Shown here piece by piece: positions 43,631 to 55,418 of a DNA stretch of 64,000 nucleotides. Each line of letters opens with the position of its first letter. Within the stretch, counting starts at the first letter, position 1. The position numbers and the translations under genes were made by a program. The notes under the pieces were generated by a model. That model worked only from the letters and a program-made list of their open reading frames with translations, searched no databases and was not told the origin of the DNA. The DNA is from Pseudomonas hamedanensis (GTDB taxonomy: Bacteria > Pseudomonadota > Gammaproteobacteria > Pseudomonadales > Pseudomonadaceae). The DNA lies in NCBI RefSeq assembly GCF_014268595.2, contig NZ_CP077091.1:5749001-5813000 (forward strand), written 5' to 3'.

Positions 43631-44959
43631 ATGGCCAAGAAGCTTTACATCGAAACCCACGGTTGCCAGATGAACGAGTACGACAGCTCGCGCATGGTCG
43701 ATCTGCTGGGTGAACATCAGGCCCTGGAAGTCACCGCCCGCGCGGAAGACGCCGACGTGATTCTGCTCAACACCTGCTCGATCCGCGAACGTGCCCAGGA
43801 CCGCGTGTACTCGCAACTGGGCCGCTGGCGCGAGCTGAAACTGGCCAACCCGGACATGGTCATCGCCGTCGGCGGTTGCGTGGCCAGTCAGGAAGGCGCG
43901 GCAATTCGTGACCGCGCTCCTTACGTCGACGTGGTGTTCGGCCCGCAGACCCTGCACCGTCTGCCGGAGATGATTGACGCCGCGCGTCTCACCAAACTGC
44001 CGCAGGTCGACGTCTCGTTCCCGGAAATCGAAAAGTTCGACCACCTGCCCGAGCCGCGTATCGATGGGCCGAGCGCCTATGTCTCGGTGATGGAAGGCTG
44101 CAGCAAGTACTGCACGTTCTGCGTGGTGCCGTATACCCGTGGCGAAGAAGTCAGCCGGCCATTTGACGACGTGATCGCCGAGATCATCCACCTTGCCGAG
44201 CACGGCGTGCGCGAAGTAACCCTGCTGGGGCAGAACGTCAACGGCTATCGCGGCTTGACCCACGACGGTCGTCTGGCCGATCTGGCCGAGCTGATTCGTG
44301 TGGTCGCCGCCGTCGACGGCATCGACCGCATCCGCTACACCACCTCGCACCCGCTGGAATTCTCCGACAGCCTGATTCAGGCCCACGCCGAAGTGCCGGA
44401 GCTGGTCAAGCACCTGCATTTACCGGTGCAGTCGGGCTCCGACCGGATCCTCGCGGCGATGAAGCGCAACCACACGGCGCTGGAGTACAAGTCCAAGCTG
44501 CGCAAACTGCGCGCCGCCGTGCCGGGGATCTGCATCAGTTCGGACTTTATCGTGGGCTTCCCGGGTGAAACCGAGAAAGACTTCGAACAAACCATGAAGC
44601 TGATTGCCGATGTCGGCTTCGACTTCTCCTATTCGTTCGTTTATAGCCAACGCCCGGGCACGCCCGCCGCCGATCTGGCCGACGACACCCCGGAAGAGTT
44701 GAAGAAAGAACGCCTCAACGCGCTGCAACATCGTTTGAATCAGCAGGGCTTCGAGATCAGCCGACAAATGGTCGGTTCGATCCAGCGCATTCTGGTGACC
44801 GATTATTCGAAGAAAGATCCGGGCGAGCTGCAAGGGCGCACCGAGAATAACCGTATCGTCAACTTCCGCTGCGACAATCCAACCCTGATCGGCCAGTTCG
44901 CCGACGTGCACATTGACGCGGCGCAACCGCACTCGCTGCGCGGCTCTTTAATTCAATAA
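43631..44959 (+). CDS. miaB: tRNA-2-methylthio-N6-dimethylallyladenosine synthase MiaB
   Basis: A radical-SAM methylthiotransferase acting on i6A37 of tRNAs. 442 aa. The N-terminal domain holds three cluster Cys ([34 protein letters not shown]), the radical-SAM motif is [17 protein letters not shown], and a TRAM domain ends the protein (from about residue 375). All six Cys are present. It has its own promoter and is followed by a REP pair before ybeZ. Confidence 0.97.
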   Translation: MAKKLYIETHGCQMNEYDSSRMVDLLGEHQALEVTARAEDADVILLNTCSIRERAQDRVYSQLGRWRELKLANPDMVIAVGGCVASQEGAAIRDRAPYVDVVFGPQTLHRLPEMIDAARLTKLPQVDVSFPEIEKFDHLPEPRIDGPSAYVSVMEGCSKYCTFCVVPYTRGEEVSRPFDDVIAEIIHLAEHGVREVTLLGQNVNGYRGLTHDGRLADLAELIRVVAAVDGIDRIRYTTSHPLEFSDSLIQAHAEVPELVKHLHLPVQSGSDRILAAMKRNHTALEYKSKLRKLRAAVPGICISSDFIVGFPGETEKDFEQTMKLIADVGFDFSYSFVYSQRPGTPAADLADDTPEELKKERLNALQHRLNQQGFEISRQMVGSIQRILVTDYSKKDPGELQGRTENNRIVNFRCDNPTLIGQFADVHIDAAQPHSLRGSLIQ

Positions 44960-44973
44960 CGCCGCATTTCCCT

Positions 44974-45063
44974 TGTGGGAGCGGGCTTGCCCGCGAAAAC
45001 GGTGTATCAGCAACGTTGATGGCGGCTGACACGACGCTTTCGCGAGCAAGCCCGCTCCCACAG
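44974..45063. repeat. REP pair, GGGAGCGGGCTTGCTCGCGA family
   Basis: Inverted REP units with TGTGGGAG/CTCCCACA ends lie between miaB and ybeZ. The left unit has a C for T change (GCTTGCCCGCGA). Confidence 0.9.
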
Positions 45064-45173
45064 GTCAAGCGCAGCGGCGCTTATCGGCTGAGCTATTTAA
45101 GAGCTTTCGCACCCAAGCCACTGGCGTTATCCTTGATTTCATCTTAATTGCCCCAGGGCGGCTAAATACGACC

Positions 45174-46172
45174 TTGAACGCACCCATCGAACCACATCGT
45201 TTTATTCTCGAGCCCTTTGAGGCTCGCCGCTTCGCCAATCTGTGCGGGCAATTCGACGAGCATTTGCGCTTGATCGAACAGCGCCTGACCATCGAGATCC
45301 GCAACCGCGGAAACCAGTTCGAGCTGATCGGCGATCCCAAGCTCACCACATCTGCGGAAAACCTGCTGCGCCGCCTGTACCGGGAAACCAAGGGGACCGA
45401 GCTGTCGCCGGACCTGGTGCACCTGTTCCTTCAGGAATCAGCCGCCGAGCAGATGGACAACCACTCTCCTGCCGAACCGTCCGTCGCCCTGCGCACCAAA
45501 AAAGGCATGATTCGCCCGCGCGGCCTGAATCAGCTGCGCTACGTGAAGGAAATCCTCGGCAACGACATCAACTTCGGCATTGGCCCGGCCGGTACCGGCA
45601 AGACTTATCTGGCCGTGGCCTGCGCTGTCGATGCGCTGGAACGCGAGCAGATTCGCCGCATCCTGCTGGTGCGTCCGGCGGTCGAAGCGGGCGAAAAGCT
45701 CGGCTTCCTGCCCGGTGACCTCGCACAGAAGATCGACCCGTACCTGCGCCCGCTCTATGACGCACTCTACGAGATGCTCGGATTCGAGTACGTGGCCAAG
45801 CTGATCGAGAAGCAAGTGATCGAAGTCGCTCCGCTGGCTTACATGCGCGGTCGCACGCTGAACAACAGCTTCATCATTCTCGACGAAAGCCAGAACACCA
45901 CGGTCGAGCAGATGAAGATGTTCCTCACCCGGATCGGCTTCGGCTCCACCGCGGTTATCACCGGCGACATCACCCAGGTCGACCTGCCACGCGGCACCAA
46001 GTCCGGCCTGCATCATGTGATCGAAGTGCTCAAAGACGTGCCGGGCATCAGCTTCACTCACTTCCAGCCTAAAGACGTGGTGCGCCATCCATTGGTGCAG
46101 CGGATTGTCGAAGCCTACGAGCGCTTCGAAAGCCGCGCCGATGCGCCAAAGGAAGCCCCGCGCGATGCTTGA
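45174..46172 (+). CDS. ybeZ: PhoH-like ATPase YbeZ
   Basis: A 332-aa P-loop NTPase that works with YbeY in rRNA maturation. Walker A is [16 protein letters not shown] and Walker [31 protein letters not shown] and [16 protein letters not shown] are PhoH signatures. The start appears to be TTG at 45174, giving [19 protein letters not shown] as in other pseudomonads; no ATG is near. It overlaps ybeY by eight bases. Confidence 0.92.
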   Translation: MNAPIEPHRFILEPFEARRFANLCGQFDEHLRLIEQRLTIEIRNRGNQFELIGDPKLTTSAENLLRRLYRETKGTELSPDLVHLFLQESAAEQMDNHSPAEPSVALRTKKGMIRPRGLNQLRYVKEILGNDINFGIGPAGTGKTYLAVACAVDALEREQIRRILLVRPAVEAGEKLGFLPGDLAQKIDPYLRPLYDALYEMLGFEYVAKLIEKQVIEVAPLAYMRGRTLNNSFIILDESQNTTVEQMKMFLTRIGFGSTAVITGDITQVDLPRGTKSGLHHVIEVLKDVPGISFTHFQPKDVVRHPLVQRIVEAYERFESRADAPKEAPRDA

Positions 46173-46659
46173 GCTGGATCTGCAAATCGCCACCGAAGCG
46201 TCGGCGCCGAGTGAAACCGAATTCCGCCAATGGTGCGAACTGGCCCTGCGCCAGCGCACCGCCGACTCGGAGATGACCATTCGTCTGGTCGGCGAGGACG
46301 AAGGCCGCGAACTCAATCACACCTGGCGTCACAAGGATTACGCGACCAACGTCCTGTCGTTCCCGGCCGAAGTGCCTGACGAGTTTCTCGACATCCCGCT
46401 GCTCGGTGATCTGGTGATCTGCGTGGCGGTGGTCGAACGCGAGGCCGCCGAGCAGGGCAAGGCACTCAACGCCCACTGGGCACATCTGGTCATTCACGGC
46501 TGCTTGCATCTGCTCGGTTACGACCATATAGATGACGAAGAAGCCGAGGAAATGGAAGCACTGGAACGCGAGTTGCTTGCTGAACTGGGCTATCCCGATC
46601 CGTACGCGGACGACGAAACCGAACACTCCCCCATCGTTACAACAAAGGATTCAGAGTAA
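46165..46659 (+). CDS. ybeY: Endoribonuclease YbeY
   Basis: A metal-dependent single-strand RNase for 16S rRNA 3' maturation and ribosome quality control. 164 aa. The zinc-site motif is [17 protein letters not shown] (H...H...H) and the family also shows [17 protein letters not shown]. The ATG at 46165 overlaps the ybeZ stop. corC begins five bases after it ends. It is part of the ybeZ-ybeY-corC-lnt operon. Confidence 0.95.
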   Translation: MLELDLQIATEASAPSETEFRQWCELALRQRTADSEMTIRLVGEDEGRELNHTWRHKDYATNVLSFPAEVPDEFLDIPLLGDLVICVAVVEREAAEQGKALNAHWAHLVIHGCLHLLGYDHIDDEEAEEMEALERELLAELGYPDPYADDETEHSPIVTTKDSE

Positions 46660-46664
46660 TCGCT

Positions 46665-47504
46665 ATGAGCGAAGATCGATCGAGCAACGGGCAGAAGTCA
46701 TGGCTGGGTAAACTCACCCAGGCTTTTGCCCACGAGCCGAAGAACCGTCAGGAGCTGCTTGAGCTGCTGCGCGATGCACATCAGAACAAATTGCTGGACA
46801 GCGAAGCGCTGGCCATCGTCGAAGGCGCCATTCAAGTGGCTGACCTGCAAGTTCGCGACATCATGGTGCCGCGCTCGCAGATGATCAGCATCAAGGCGAC
46901 CCAGACACCCCGCGAATTCCTCCCTGCCGTGGTCGACTCGGCCCACTCGCGCTATCCGGTGATTGGCGAAAGCCACGATGACGTGATGGGCGTGTTGCTG
47001 GCCAAGGACTTGCTGCCGCTGATCCTCAAGGAAAACGGCGACAGCTTCAACATCAAGGACCTGCTGCGCCCGGCCACCTTCGTGCCGGAGTCCAAGCGCC
47101 TGAACGTGTTGCTGCGTGAATTTCGCGCCAACCACAACCATATGGCCATCGTCATCGACGAATACGGCGGCGTGGCGGGTCTGGTGACCATCGAAGACGT
47201 GCTCGAGCAAATCGTCGGCGACATCGAAGACGAACACGACGTCGAAGAAGACAGCTACATCAAGCCGCTGCCCAGCGGTGATTTCCTGATCAAGGCGCTG
47301 ACGCCGATCGAGAACTTCAACGAGTTCTTCGACAGCGAATTCTCCGACGACGAGTTCGATACCGTTGGCGGTCTGGTGATGAGCGCGTTCGGGCACTTGC
47401 CAAAACGCAACGAAATCACTGAAATCGGCGCCTATCGTTTCCGCATCCTGAACGCCGACAGCCGTCGGATTCATTTGCTGCGACTCACGCCAATTGCTCG
47501 GTAA
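46665..47504 (+). CDS. corC: CorC/YbeX CBS-domain transporter-associated protein
   Basis: 279 aa. Two CBS domains (about residues 65-190, with IMVPRSQMISIKATQTPREF and AIVIDEYGGVAGLVTIEDVL) are followed by the CorC/HlyC C-terminal domain (from about 200; FDTVGGLVMSAFGHLPKRNE). It is linked to magnesium efflux, and in E. coli to ribosome metabolism together with ybeY. The distance to lnt is now 268 bases because of the inserted palindromic element. Confidence 0.95.
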   Translation: MSEDRSSNGQKSWLGKLTQAFAHEPKNRQELLELLRDAHQNKLLDSEALAIVEGAIQVADLQVRDIMVPRSQMISIKATQTPREFLPAVVDSAHSRYPVIGESHDDVMGVLLAKDLLPLILKENGDSFNIKDLLRPATFVPESKRLNVLLREFRANHNHMAIVIDEYGGVAGLVTIEDVLEQIVGDIEDEHDVEEDSYIKPLPSGDFLIKALTPIENFNEFFDSEFSDDEFDTVGGLVMSAFGHLPKRNEITEIGAYRFRILNADSRRIHLLRLTPIAR

Positions 47505-47519
47505 AGAAATCTAAGGATT

Positions 47520-47784
47520 GGGGTATGTCATCAGCTATTTCCTGCATCGCGTTGCGCCTGAAAGCGGGCCAGGCAAGGCGCAGTCCGTAGGGAATGGCAT
47601 TCCCTTTCCAAGGACTGCAACGCAGCATGGCCCGCTTTCAGGCACAACCCGGAGGGCCGGGCCTGCTGTTACGTAGGGCTGCGTTACTCGTCGCTCATTT
47701 GAAAAACCAAACCACACTCCTCGTGCCTTGCCCTACGTAACAGCAGGCCCGGCGCGATACAGGAAATAGCTGATGACATACCCC
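47520..47784. repeat. 265-bp palindromic (MITE-like) element inserted at the lnt start
   Basis: The ends are a perfect 25-bp inverted repeat (47520-47544 with 47760-47784), extended to 32 bp with one mismatch. Inside are two further hairpins: a long imperfect one at about 47552-47647 (stem GCCTGAAAGCGGGCC at 47556-47570 with 47629-47643, tip GGGAATGGCATTCCC) and a perfect 24-bp stem at 47656-47679 with 47730-47753 (GGCCTGCTGTTACGTAGGGC core). There is no coding gene inside and no clear target duplication. Its right arm contains AGGAA, the ATG and codons 2-4 of lnt. I do not match it to a named family with certainty. Confidence 0.88.
47525..47590 (+). other. Relict start site of lnt leading into a 21-codon dead-end frame
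   Basis: AAGGATTGGGGT-ATG at the left edge of the element is an excellent ribosome-binding site and start codon. It now reads 21 codons into the element and stops at TAG 47588. I infer that this was the original lnt start, cut off by the insertion. Confidence 0.5.
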
Positions 47785-49308
47785 CTGCGCTGGACAACCC
47801 GCCCCGGCTGGCCCGGTAACCTGCTGGCCGTGGCGGCCGGTGCAATCACCACGTTCGCTCTTGCTCCGTTCAACATCTGGCCGCTGGCGTTGCTGGCGGT
47901 CGGTCTGTTCTATGCCGGTTTGCGTGAACTGAACCCGCGTCAGGCGCTGGGCCGTGGCTGGTGCTTCGGCTTTGGCCTGTTCGGCGCCGGCACCAGCTGG
48001 ATCTATTACAGCATTCACCATTTCGGCGGCGCTTCGGTATTGCTGGCCGGGTTCCTGATGCTGCTGTTCACGGCGGCGATTGCCTGGTTCTTCGCCCTGC
48101 CTGCCTGGCTATGGGCGCGCTGGTTGCGCCGTAACGAAGCACCGCTGGCCGATGCGTTGGCGTTCGCTGCGCTGTGGGTCGGCCAGGAAGCGTTCCGCGG
48201 CTGGTTCCTCACCGGTTTCCCTTGGTTGTATTCCGGTTACAGCCAGCTCGACGGCCCGCTGTCGGGACTCGCGCCAGTCGGCGGCATGTGGCTGGTGTCG
48301 TTCGTGCTGGCGTTGACGGCAGCGTTGATCTACAACGCGCCGCGCCTGTTGCAGGCTCGTCGCAAGGGCTTTATCGCCGCCGGTGTGTTGCTGCTCGTTG
48401 GCCCTTGGGCGGCGGGGATCGCCTTGAAAGGTCACGCCTGGACCAGTCCGTCCGGTGCACCGCTGACGGTCGCCGCGATTCAGGGCAACGTCGCGCAAAG
48501 CATGAAATGGGACCCGGCCGAGCTCAACGCGCAACTCGCGTTGTACCGCGATCTGAGTTTCCGTTCCAAACCGGTCGACCTGCTGATCTGGCCGGAAACC
48601 GCCGTGCCGGTGCTCAAGGAGTCCGCCGAGGGCTACCTGACGATGATGGGCACGTTCGCCGCCGAGCGTAAATCGGCGTTGATCACCGGCGTACCGATTC
48701 GCCAGACCGTGCACCACGAACGCCGCTTCTACAACGGCATCACCGTGGTGGGCGAAGGCGATGGCACGTATCTCAAGCAGAAACTGGTGCCATTCGGCGA
48801 ATACGTACCCTTGCAGGACGTGCTGCGCGGACTGATCGCATTCTTCGACTTGCCGATGTCCGACTTCGCTCGTGGCCCGTCCGATCAGGCGTTGTTGCAG
48901 GCCAAGGGTTATCAGATAGCACCGTTCATCTGCTACGAAGTGGTCTACCCGGAATTTGCCGCCGGGCTGTCGGCACGCAGCGATCTGTTGCTGACGATCA
49001 GCAACGACACCTGGTTCGGCACTTCGATCGGCCCGCTGCAACATCTGCAGATGGCGCAGATGCGCGCGCTGGAAGCCGGCCGCTGGATGATCCGCGCGAC
49101 CAATAACGGCGTGACCGGCCTGATCAACCCGTTCGGGCAGATCACCGAGCAGATTCCGCAGTTCGAACAGGGCGTGCTGTACGGCGAAGTGGTGCCGATG
49201 CACAACCTGACGCCATACCTGCAATGGCGTTCGTGGCCGCTGATCATTGTCTGCTTGCTGCTGTTTGGCTGGGCGCTGATGGCGAACCGGATGTCGAAAA
49301 CCCTTTAA
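47773..49308 (+). CDS. lnt: Apolipoprotein N-acyltransferase
   Basis: Adds the third acyl chain to lipoproteins in the inner membrane. 511 aa: about six N-terminal membrane helices, a nitrilase-type periplasmic domain (about 225-480), and a last helix. Catalytic residues are Glu in LIWPETAVPVL, Lys in YLKQKLVPFGEYVPL and Cys in APFICYEVVYPE. The protein starts MTYPLRWTTRPGWPGN. Other Pseudomonas Lnt proteins, as I recall, start at MRW, so TYPL is extra sequence contributed by the palindromic element that also supplies AGGAA and the ATG. Confidence 0.95.
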   Translation: MTYPLRWTTRPGWPGNLLAVAAGAITTFALAPFNIWPLALLAVGLFYAGLRELNPRQALGRGWCFGFGLFGAGTSWIYYSIHHFGGASVLLAGFLMLLFTAAIAWFFALPAWLWARWLRRNEAPLADALAFAALWVGQEAFRGWFLTGFPWLYSGYSQLDGPLSGLAPVGGMWLVSFVLALTAALIYNAPRLLQARRKGFIAAGVLLLVGPWAAGIALKGHAWTSPSGAPLTVAAIQGNVAQSMKWDPAELNAQLALYRDLSFRSKPVDLLIWPETAVPVLKESAEGYLTMMGTFAAERKSALITGVPIRQTVHHERRFYNGITVVGEGDGTYLKQKLVPFGEYVPLQDVLRGLIAFFDLPMSDFARGPSDQALLQAKGYQIAPFICYEVVYPEFAAGLSARSDLLLTISNDTWFGTSIGPLQHLQMAQMRALEAGRWMIRATNNGVTGLINPFGQITEQIPQFEQGVLYGEVVPMHNLTPYLQWRSWPLIIVCLLLFGWALMANRMSKTL

Positions 49309-49311
49309 AAG

Positions 49312-49379
49312 CTTCGCGAGCAGGCTCGCTCCCACATTTGGAATGCATTTCAATGTGGGAGCGAGCCTGCTCGCGAAGA
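49312..49379. repeat. REP pair, GGGAGCGAGCCTGCTCGCGA variant
   Basis: Outward-facing inverted units with a short spacer (CACATTTGGAATGCATTTCA) lie between the convergent lnt and ydcF genes. The same variant is at 55263. Confidence 0.9.
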
Positions 49380-49398
49380 GTGCATTAACAGCACCGAG

Positions 49399-50178
49399 TC
49401 AATTGTGGTGGGCATCACCTCGGTAAAACAACGAATACCCCACCTGCCCCACCGCCTCGTTAAGCAACTGCCCGCTCTGCCAGATCGATTTGAACTCCGG
49501 CAACCAGCCACCAAATGGCCGGGCATTGTCGGTGCCGAGAAAACCCACCGGTGCCGGCACCACCTCAAAACCCGCCTGCTCAAAGCTCCACACTGCACGC
49601 GGCATATGCCACGCCTGCGTGACCACGACGACACGTTTGATCCCTTGCGGCAGCAACATGCCGGCGCTGAATTTGGCGTTTTCCCAAGTGGTGCGACTTT
49701 CGCCTTCCTGCCAACGCACCGGCATGCCGAAGTCATCGCGCAACGAATCAGCCATCAACTTCGCCTCGGTTGGCGGCGTACCGTAATGCAGGCCGCCACT
49801 GGTCAGGATCGGCAGGCCAGACGCCTTCGCCAGACGCGCCGCGTAACGCTGGCGCTCAAGCCCGATACCGGTCGGCTGATCGTCGCCCCAGGCCAGATCG
49901 CCACGCTCACGCCCCGAACCCAGCACCACAATCGCCTCGGCACGCTGCGCCAGCGTCGCCCACTCTTCGCGGGCCAACGGCGGCTGGCGTTCGAGCGCCT
50001 TGGCGCCCCACTGCACGACCACCGGCAGGCTCATCAGCCAGAGGCCGCCAAAGCCAATGGCGAAGCACACCCCGGCCAGTCGCGGCCGCGAGCGGCGCAA
50101 CCACCAGGCGGCGAGCAACAGCAATAAAAGAATGCCGGGCGGCAAGAGCAGTTGTTTGACGAAATAACGAAACGGCAT
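49399..50178 (-). CDS. YdcF/DUF218-family protein (ElyC-type)
   Basis: 259 aa. Two N-terminal membrane helices (about 8-25 and 34-55) are followed by a DUF218 domain: EAIVVLGSGRERGDL, GLERQRYAARLAKASGLPIL, SRTTWENAKFSAGMLLP and VVVVTQAWHMPRAVWSFEQAG. E. coli ElyC, of this family, affects lipid-carrier metabolism in envelope synthesis, so a link to cell-wall synthesis is plausible. The ATG at 50178 is the only sensible start. Confidence 0.88.
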   Translation of the reverse strand: MPFRYFVKQLLLPPGILLLLLLAAWWLRRSRPRLAGVCFAIGFGGLWLMSLPVVVQWGAKALERQPPLAREEWATLAQRAEAIVVLGSGRERGDLAWGDDQPTGIGLERQRYAARLAKASGLPILTSGGLHYGTPPTEAKLMADSLRDDFGMPVRWQEGESRTTWENAKFSAGMLLPQGIKRVVVVTQAWHMPRAVWSFEQAGFEVVPAPVGFLGTDNARPFGGWLPEFKSIWQSGQLLNEAVGQVGYSLFYRGDAHHN

Positions 50179-50283
50179 CGGGCATCTCCAGAGATGCCCG
50201 AAGCCTAAGTGGCTTAATCCAATGCGACAACCGCCAGGGTCGGATCCTGTTGAAAAAGATCCCGTTTTTGCCCTGCCATGGGG

Positions 50284-50607
50284 TTACTTGGCCTGCAGAG
50301 AACGAACCTTGACGGCCTCTCTGGCCGGCTTCTTGTCCTTGAGCCAGATGACCTTGGCCGAATGAGCCGCATCGAGCTGCTTCACTGCTTGTGACAGGCA
50401 TCCGTGGGTTTCACGCTCACTTCGATCCAGATAGGCCTTGACCAGTTTGAACTCGGCGGGGCTCAAGCCACGCAGTTCCAGTTCCAGGGGGCGCTCGTCG
50501 CGCAGCCGGTCAGCGGTTTTCAAGGCGTCCAGGGCCGTGCCCAGACGATCGATCAGCCTTTCGTACAACTCGGGTTTCGTTACGTTTTTTTTCCGTTGCT
50601 CCACCAT
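50284..50607 (-). CDS. Hypothetical protein upstream of ydcF
   Basis: A 107-aa, mostly helical and basic protein (MVEQRKKNVTKPELYERLID, RPLELELRGLSPAEFKLVKA). GAGGTGAGGG just before the ATG is a strong ribosome-binding site, and composition fits the genome, so I take it as real. E. coli has ybeL (a zinc-ribbon protein) next to leuS; this protein lacks the Cys pairs of that family. It is divergent from leuS. Function unknown. Confidence 0.7.
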   Translation of the reverse strand: MVEQRKKNVTKPELYERLIDRLGTALDALKTADRLRDERPLELELRGLSPAEFKLVKAYLDRSERETHGCLSQAVKQLDAAHSAKVIWLKDKKPAREAVKVRSLQAK

Positions 50608-50742
50608 CCCTCACCTCATTGAAGATAAGACTCACTCCCCAGTTAGAGCTTAGCTTCGCTGCGCAAACCGGCTACACGCCGCGACCAACGGCCCTCGCTG
50701 CGCTTTGACCGGGCCCACCCGCTGTAATCAGGGTTTCCCTAG

Positions 50743-53469
<2,727 letters not shown>

Positions 53470-53557
53470 ATTGGATTGGGTGTCGGGCTTGCCCGGCGCC
53501 CTGTAAAACCTTTCGGGCCGCCGGGTCGGCCCACATGGTTTCAAGGGGAGCAACACA

Positions 53558-54163
53558 ATGATCAAACGCAATCTGCTGGTGATGGGCCTCGCTGTCCTGC
53601 TGAGCGCCTGCGGTTTCCAGCTGCGTGGCACTGGCACCAATGAACTGTCTATCAAGGAACTCGACCTGAGCGCCCGTAACGCCTATGGCGAAACCGTGAC
53701 TCAGCTGCGTCAGGTACTGGAGTCCAGCGGTGTCAAGGTTTACAGCGGCGCGCCGTACAAACTGTTCCTGGCTGACGAGCAGGAAAGCCAGCGCATCCTC
53801 AGCTATGCCGGCGCCGGTCGTACAGGCGAGTATCAGGTCAGCACTATCCTGAGCTATGACATCCGCGGCGAGAACAACCTGCAACTGCTGAGCGACAAGC
53901 TTGAAGTGCAGAAAGTGTTCATCCATGACGGCAACAACCTCGTCGGTTCCGATCAGGAAGCCAATGACGCCCGCCGTGAGACCCGCCGTGAGCTGGTTCA
54001 GCGCATGATGCTGCGCCTGCAGCAACTGACCCCGGGTCAACTGCAACAATTGCAGCAAACCGCCAACGACCGTGCCAAGGCAGAAGCCGACGCACTGGAA
54101 GCGGCGCAAAAGGCTGAGGCGGAAACCCCGCGTCAGTCGCCGCTCGAAATCCCGCAGCAGTAA
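53558..54163 (+). CDS. lptE: LPS-assembly lipoprotein LptE
   Basis: An outer-membrane lipoprotein that plugs LptD and helps insert LPS. 201 aa. Signal peptide and lipobox LLSACGFQLRGTG, the typical start of LptE/RlpB, then the conserved YGETVTQLRQVLESSGVKV and STILSYDIRGENNLQLLSDK. The tail is a Gln/Glu-rich helix (about 145-201). AAGGGGAG precedes the ATG. The next gene, holA, starts after 39 bases, which contain a GGGGCGCC/GGCGCCCC hairpin (about 54169-54189). Confidence 0.94.
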   Translation: MIKRNLLVMGLAVLLSACGFQLRGTGTNELSIKELDLSARNAYGETVTQLRQVLESSGVKVYSGAPYKLFLADEQESQRILSYAGAGRTGEYQVSTILSYDIRGENNLQLLSDKLEVQKVFIHDGNNLVGSDQEANDARRETRRELVQRMMLRLQQLTPGQLQQLQQTANDRAKAEADALEAAQKAEAETPRQSPLEIPQQ

Positions 54164-54202
54164 GACGACCGGGGCGCCCAGGCGCCCCGCTCGCCCTTCC
54201 TT

Positions 54203-55240
54203 ATGAAGCTCGCTCCCGCTCAACTCGGCAAACACCTGCAAGGCGCTCTTGCGCCGGTCTACATCATCAGTGGCGATGACCCGCTGCTGTGTCAGGAAGC
54301 CGCCGACGCTATCCGCAGCGCTGCTCGCCAGCAAGGTTTCGACGAACGCCAGGTCTTCGCCGCCGACGCCAATTTCGATTGGGGCACGTTGTTGCAGGCC
54401 GGCGCCAGCATGTCGTTGTTCTCGGAAAAACGCCTGCTGGAATTGCGCCTGCCTTCGGGCAAGCCCGGTGACAAAGGTGCCGCGGCACTTATCGAATACT
54501 GCTCGCGCCCCGCTGAAGACACGGTGCTGCTGATCAGCCTGCCCAAGCTCGATGGCAGCGCGCAGAAAACCAAGTGGGGCAAGGCGCTGGTCGAAGGCCA
54601 GCAAACCCAGTTCATTCAGATCTGGCCGGTGGACGCCAATCAATTGCCGAGCTGGATTCGTCAGCGCCTCTCTCAGGCCGGGCTATCGGCGAGTCAGGAC
54701 GCTGTCGAACTGATTGCCGCGCGAGTCGAGGGCAACCTGCTCGCCGCCGCGCAGGAAATCGAAAAACTCAAACTGATGGCCGAAGGTGGGCAGATCACCC
54801 TTGAAACCGTTCAGGCCGCCGTCGCGGACAGTGCGCGTTTTGACGTGTTCGGCCTGACCGACGCGGTGCTCAACGGCGAACCGGCCCACGCCTTGCGCAT
54901 GCTTGAAGGTCTGCGCGGTGAGGGCGTCGAGCCGCCGGTGATTCTCTGGGCGCTGGCGCGGGAGTTGCGCCTGCTGGCCAATATCTCGCTGCAGTACAGT
55001 CAGGGCACGCCGCTGGACAAATGTTTCAGCCAGGCGAAACCGCCGGTCTGGGACAAGCGCAAACCCCTGATGAGCAAGGCCCTGCAACGCTACTCGGCGC
55101 AACGCTGGGCGCAGTTGTTGCTCGAAGCTCAGCGTATCGATGCGCAGATCAAGGGTCAGGCGGCGGGTTCGCCGTGGATGAGCCTGAGTCGGTTGGCGCT
55201 GTTGATGACCGGTCAGCGTCTGACACTTCCTGCCGAGTAG
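54203..55240 (+). CDS. holA: DNA polymerase III subunit delta
   Basis: The delta subunit opens the beta clamp in the clamp-loader complex. 345 aa, AAA+-like. MKLAPAQLGKHLQGALAPVY at the start and YIISGDDPLLCQEAADAIR are characteristic. Domain III (about 220-345) has YSAQRWAQLLLEAQRIDAQIKG. The position downstream of lptE is conserved in gammaproteobacteria. Confidence 0.96.
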   Translation: MKLAPAQLGKHLQGALAPVYIISGDDPLLCQEAADAIRSAARQQGFDERQVFAADANFDWGTLLQAGASMSLFSEKRLLELRLPSGKPGDKGAAALIEYCSRPAEDTVLLISLPKLDGSAQKTKWGKALVEGQQTQFIQIWPVDANQLPSWIRQRLSQAGLSASQDAVELIAARVEGNLLAAAQEIEKLKLMAEGGQITLETVQAAVADSARFDVFGLTDAVLNGEPAHALRMLEGLRGEGVEPPVILWALARELRLLANISLQYSQGTPLDKCFSQAKPPVWDKRKPLMSKALQRYSAQRWAQLLLEAQRIDAQIKGQAAGSPWMSLSRLALLMTGQRLTLPAE

Positions 55241-55262
55241 GCATTCGACCGCATCACGCCCA

Positions 55263-55324
55263 TTCGCGAGCAGGCTCGCTCCCACAGGTGACCGCGTTCC
55301 AATGTGGGAGCGAGCCTGCTCGAA
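55263..55324. repeat. REP pair, GGGAGCGAGCCTGCTCG variant
   Basis: Outward-facing inverted units lie between holA and arfA. The right unit is truncated after CTGCTCG (CTGCTCGAAGACG). Confidence 0.85.
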
Positions 55325-55418
55325 GACGCCATAACATTCGTATACAACTGTTACTGGACAGACGCCAGGCATCGGCAGATTATTCCCCCCGCAAAACCCA
55401 CCTCACCGAGAGAACCTC

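Noticed and set aside
47520..47784. Insertion sequence at the lnt start
   Set aside because: The element is only 265 bases and codes for no transposase; at most it is a non-autonomous element.
50284..50607. YbeL (DUF1451 zinc-ribbon) homologue, suggested by position next to leuS
   Set aside because: It lacks the Cys pairs of the zinc ribbon, and no further coding sequence for one follows in any frame before ydcF.
53490..53557. Terminator between leuS and lptE
   Set aside because: The GC-rich inverted bases (GCCCGGCG, GCCGCCGGG) form no stem followed by T, so read-through into lptE is more likely.
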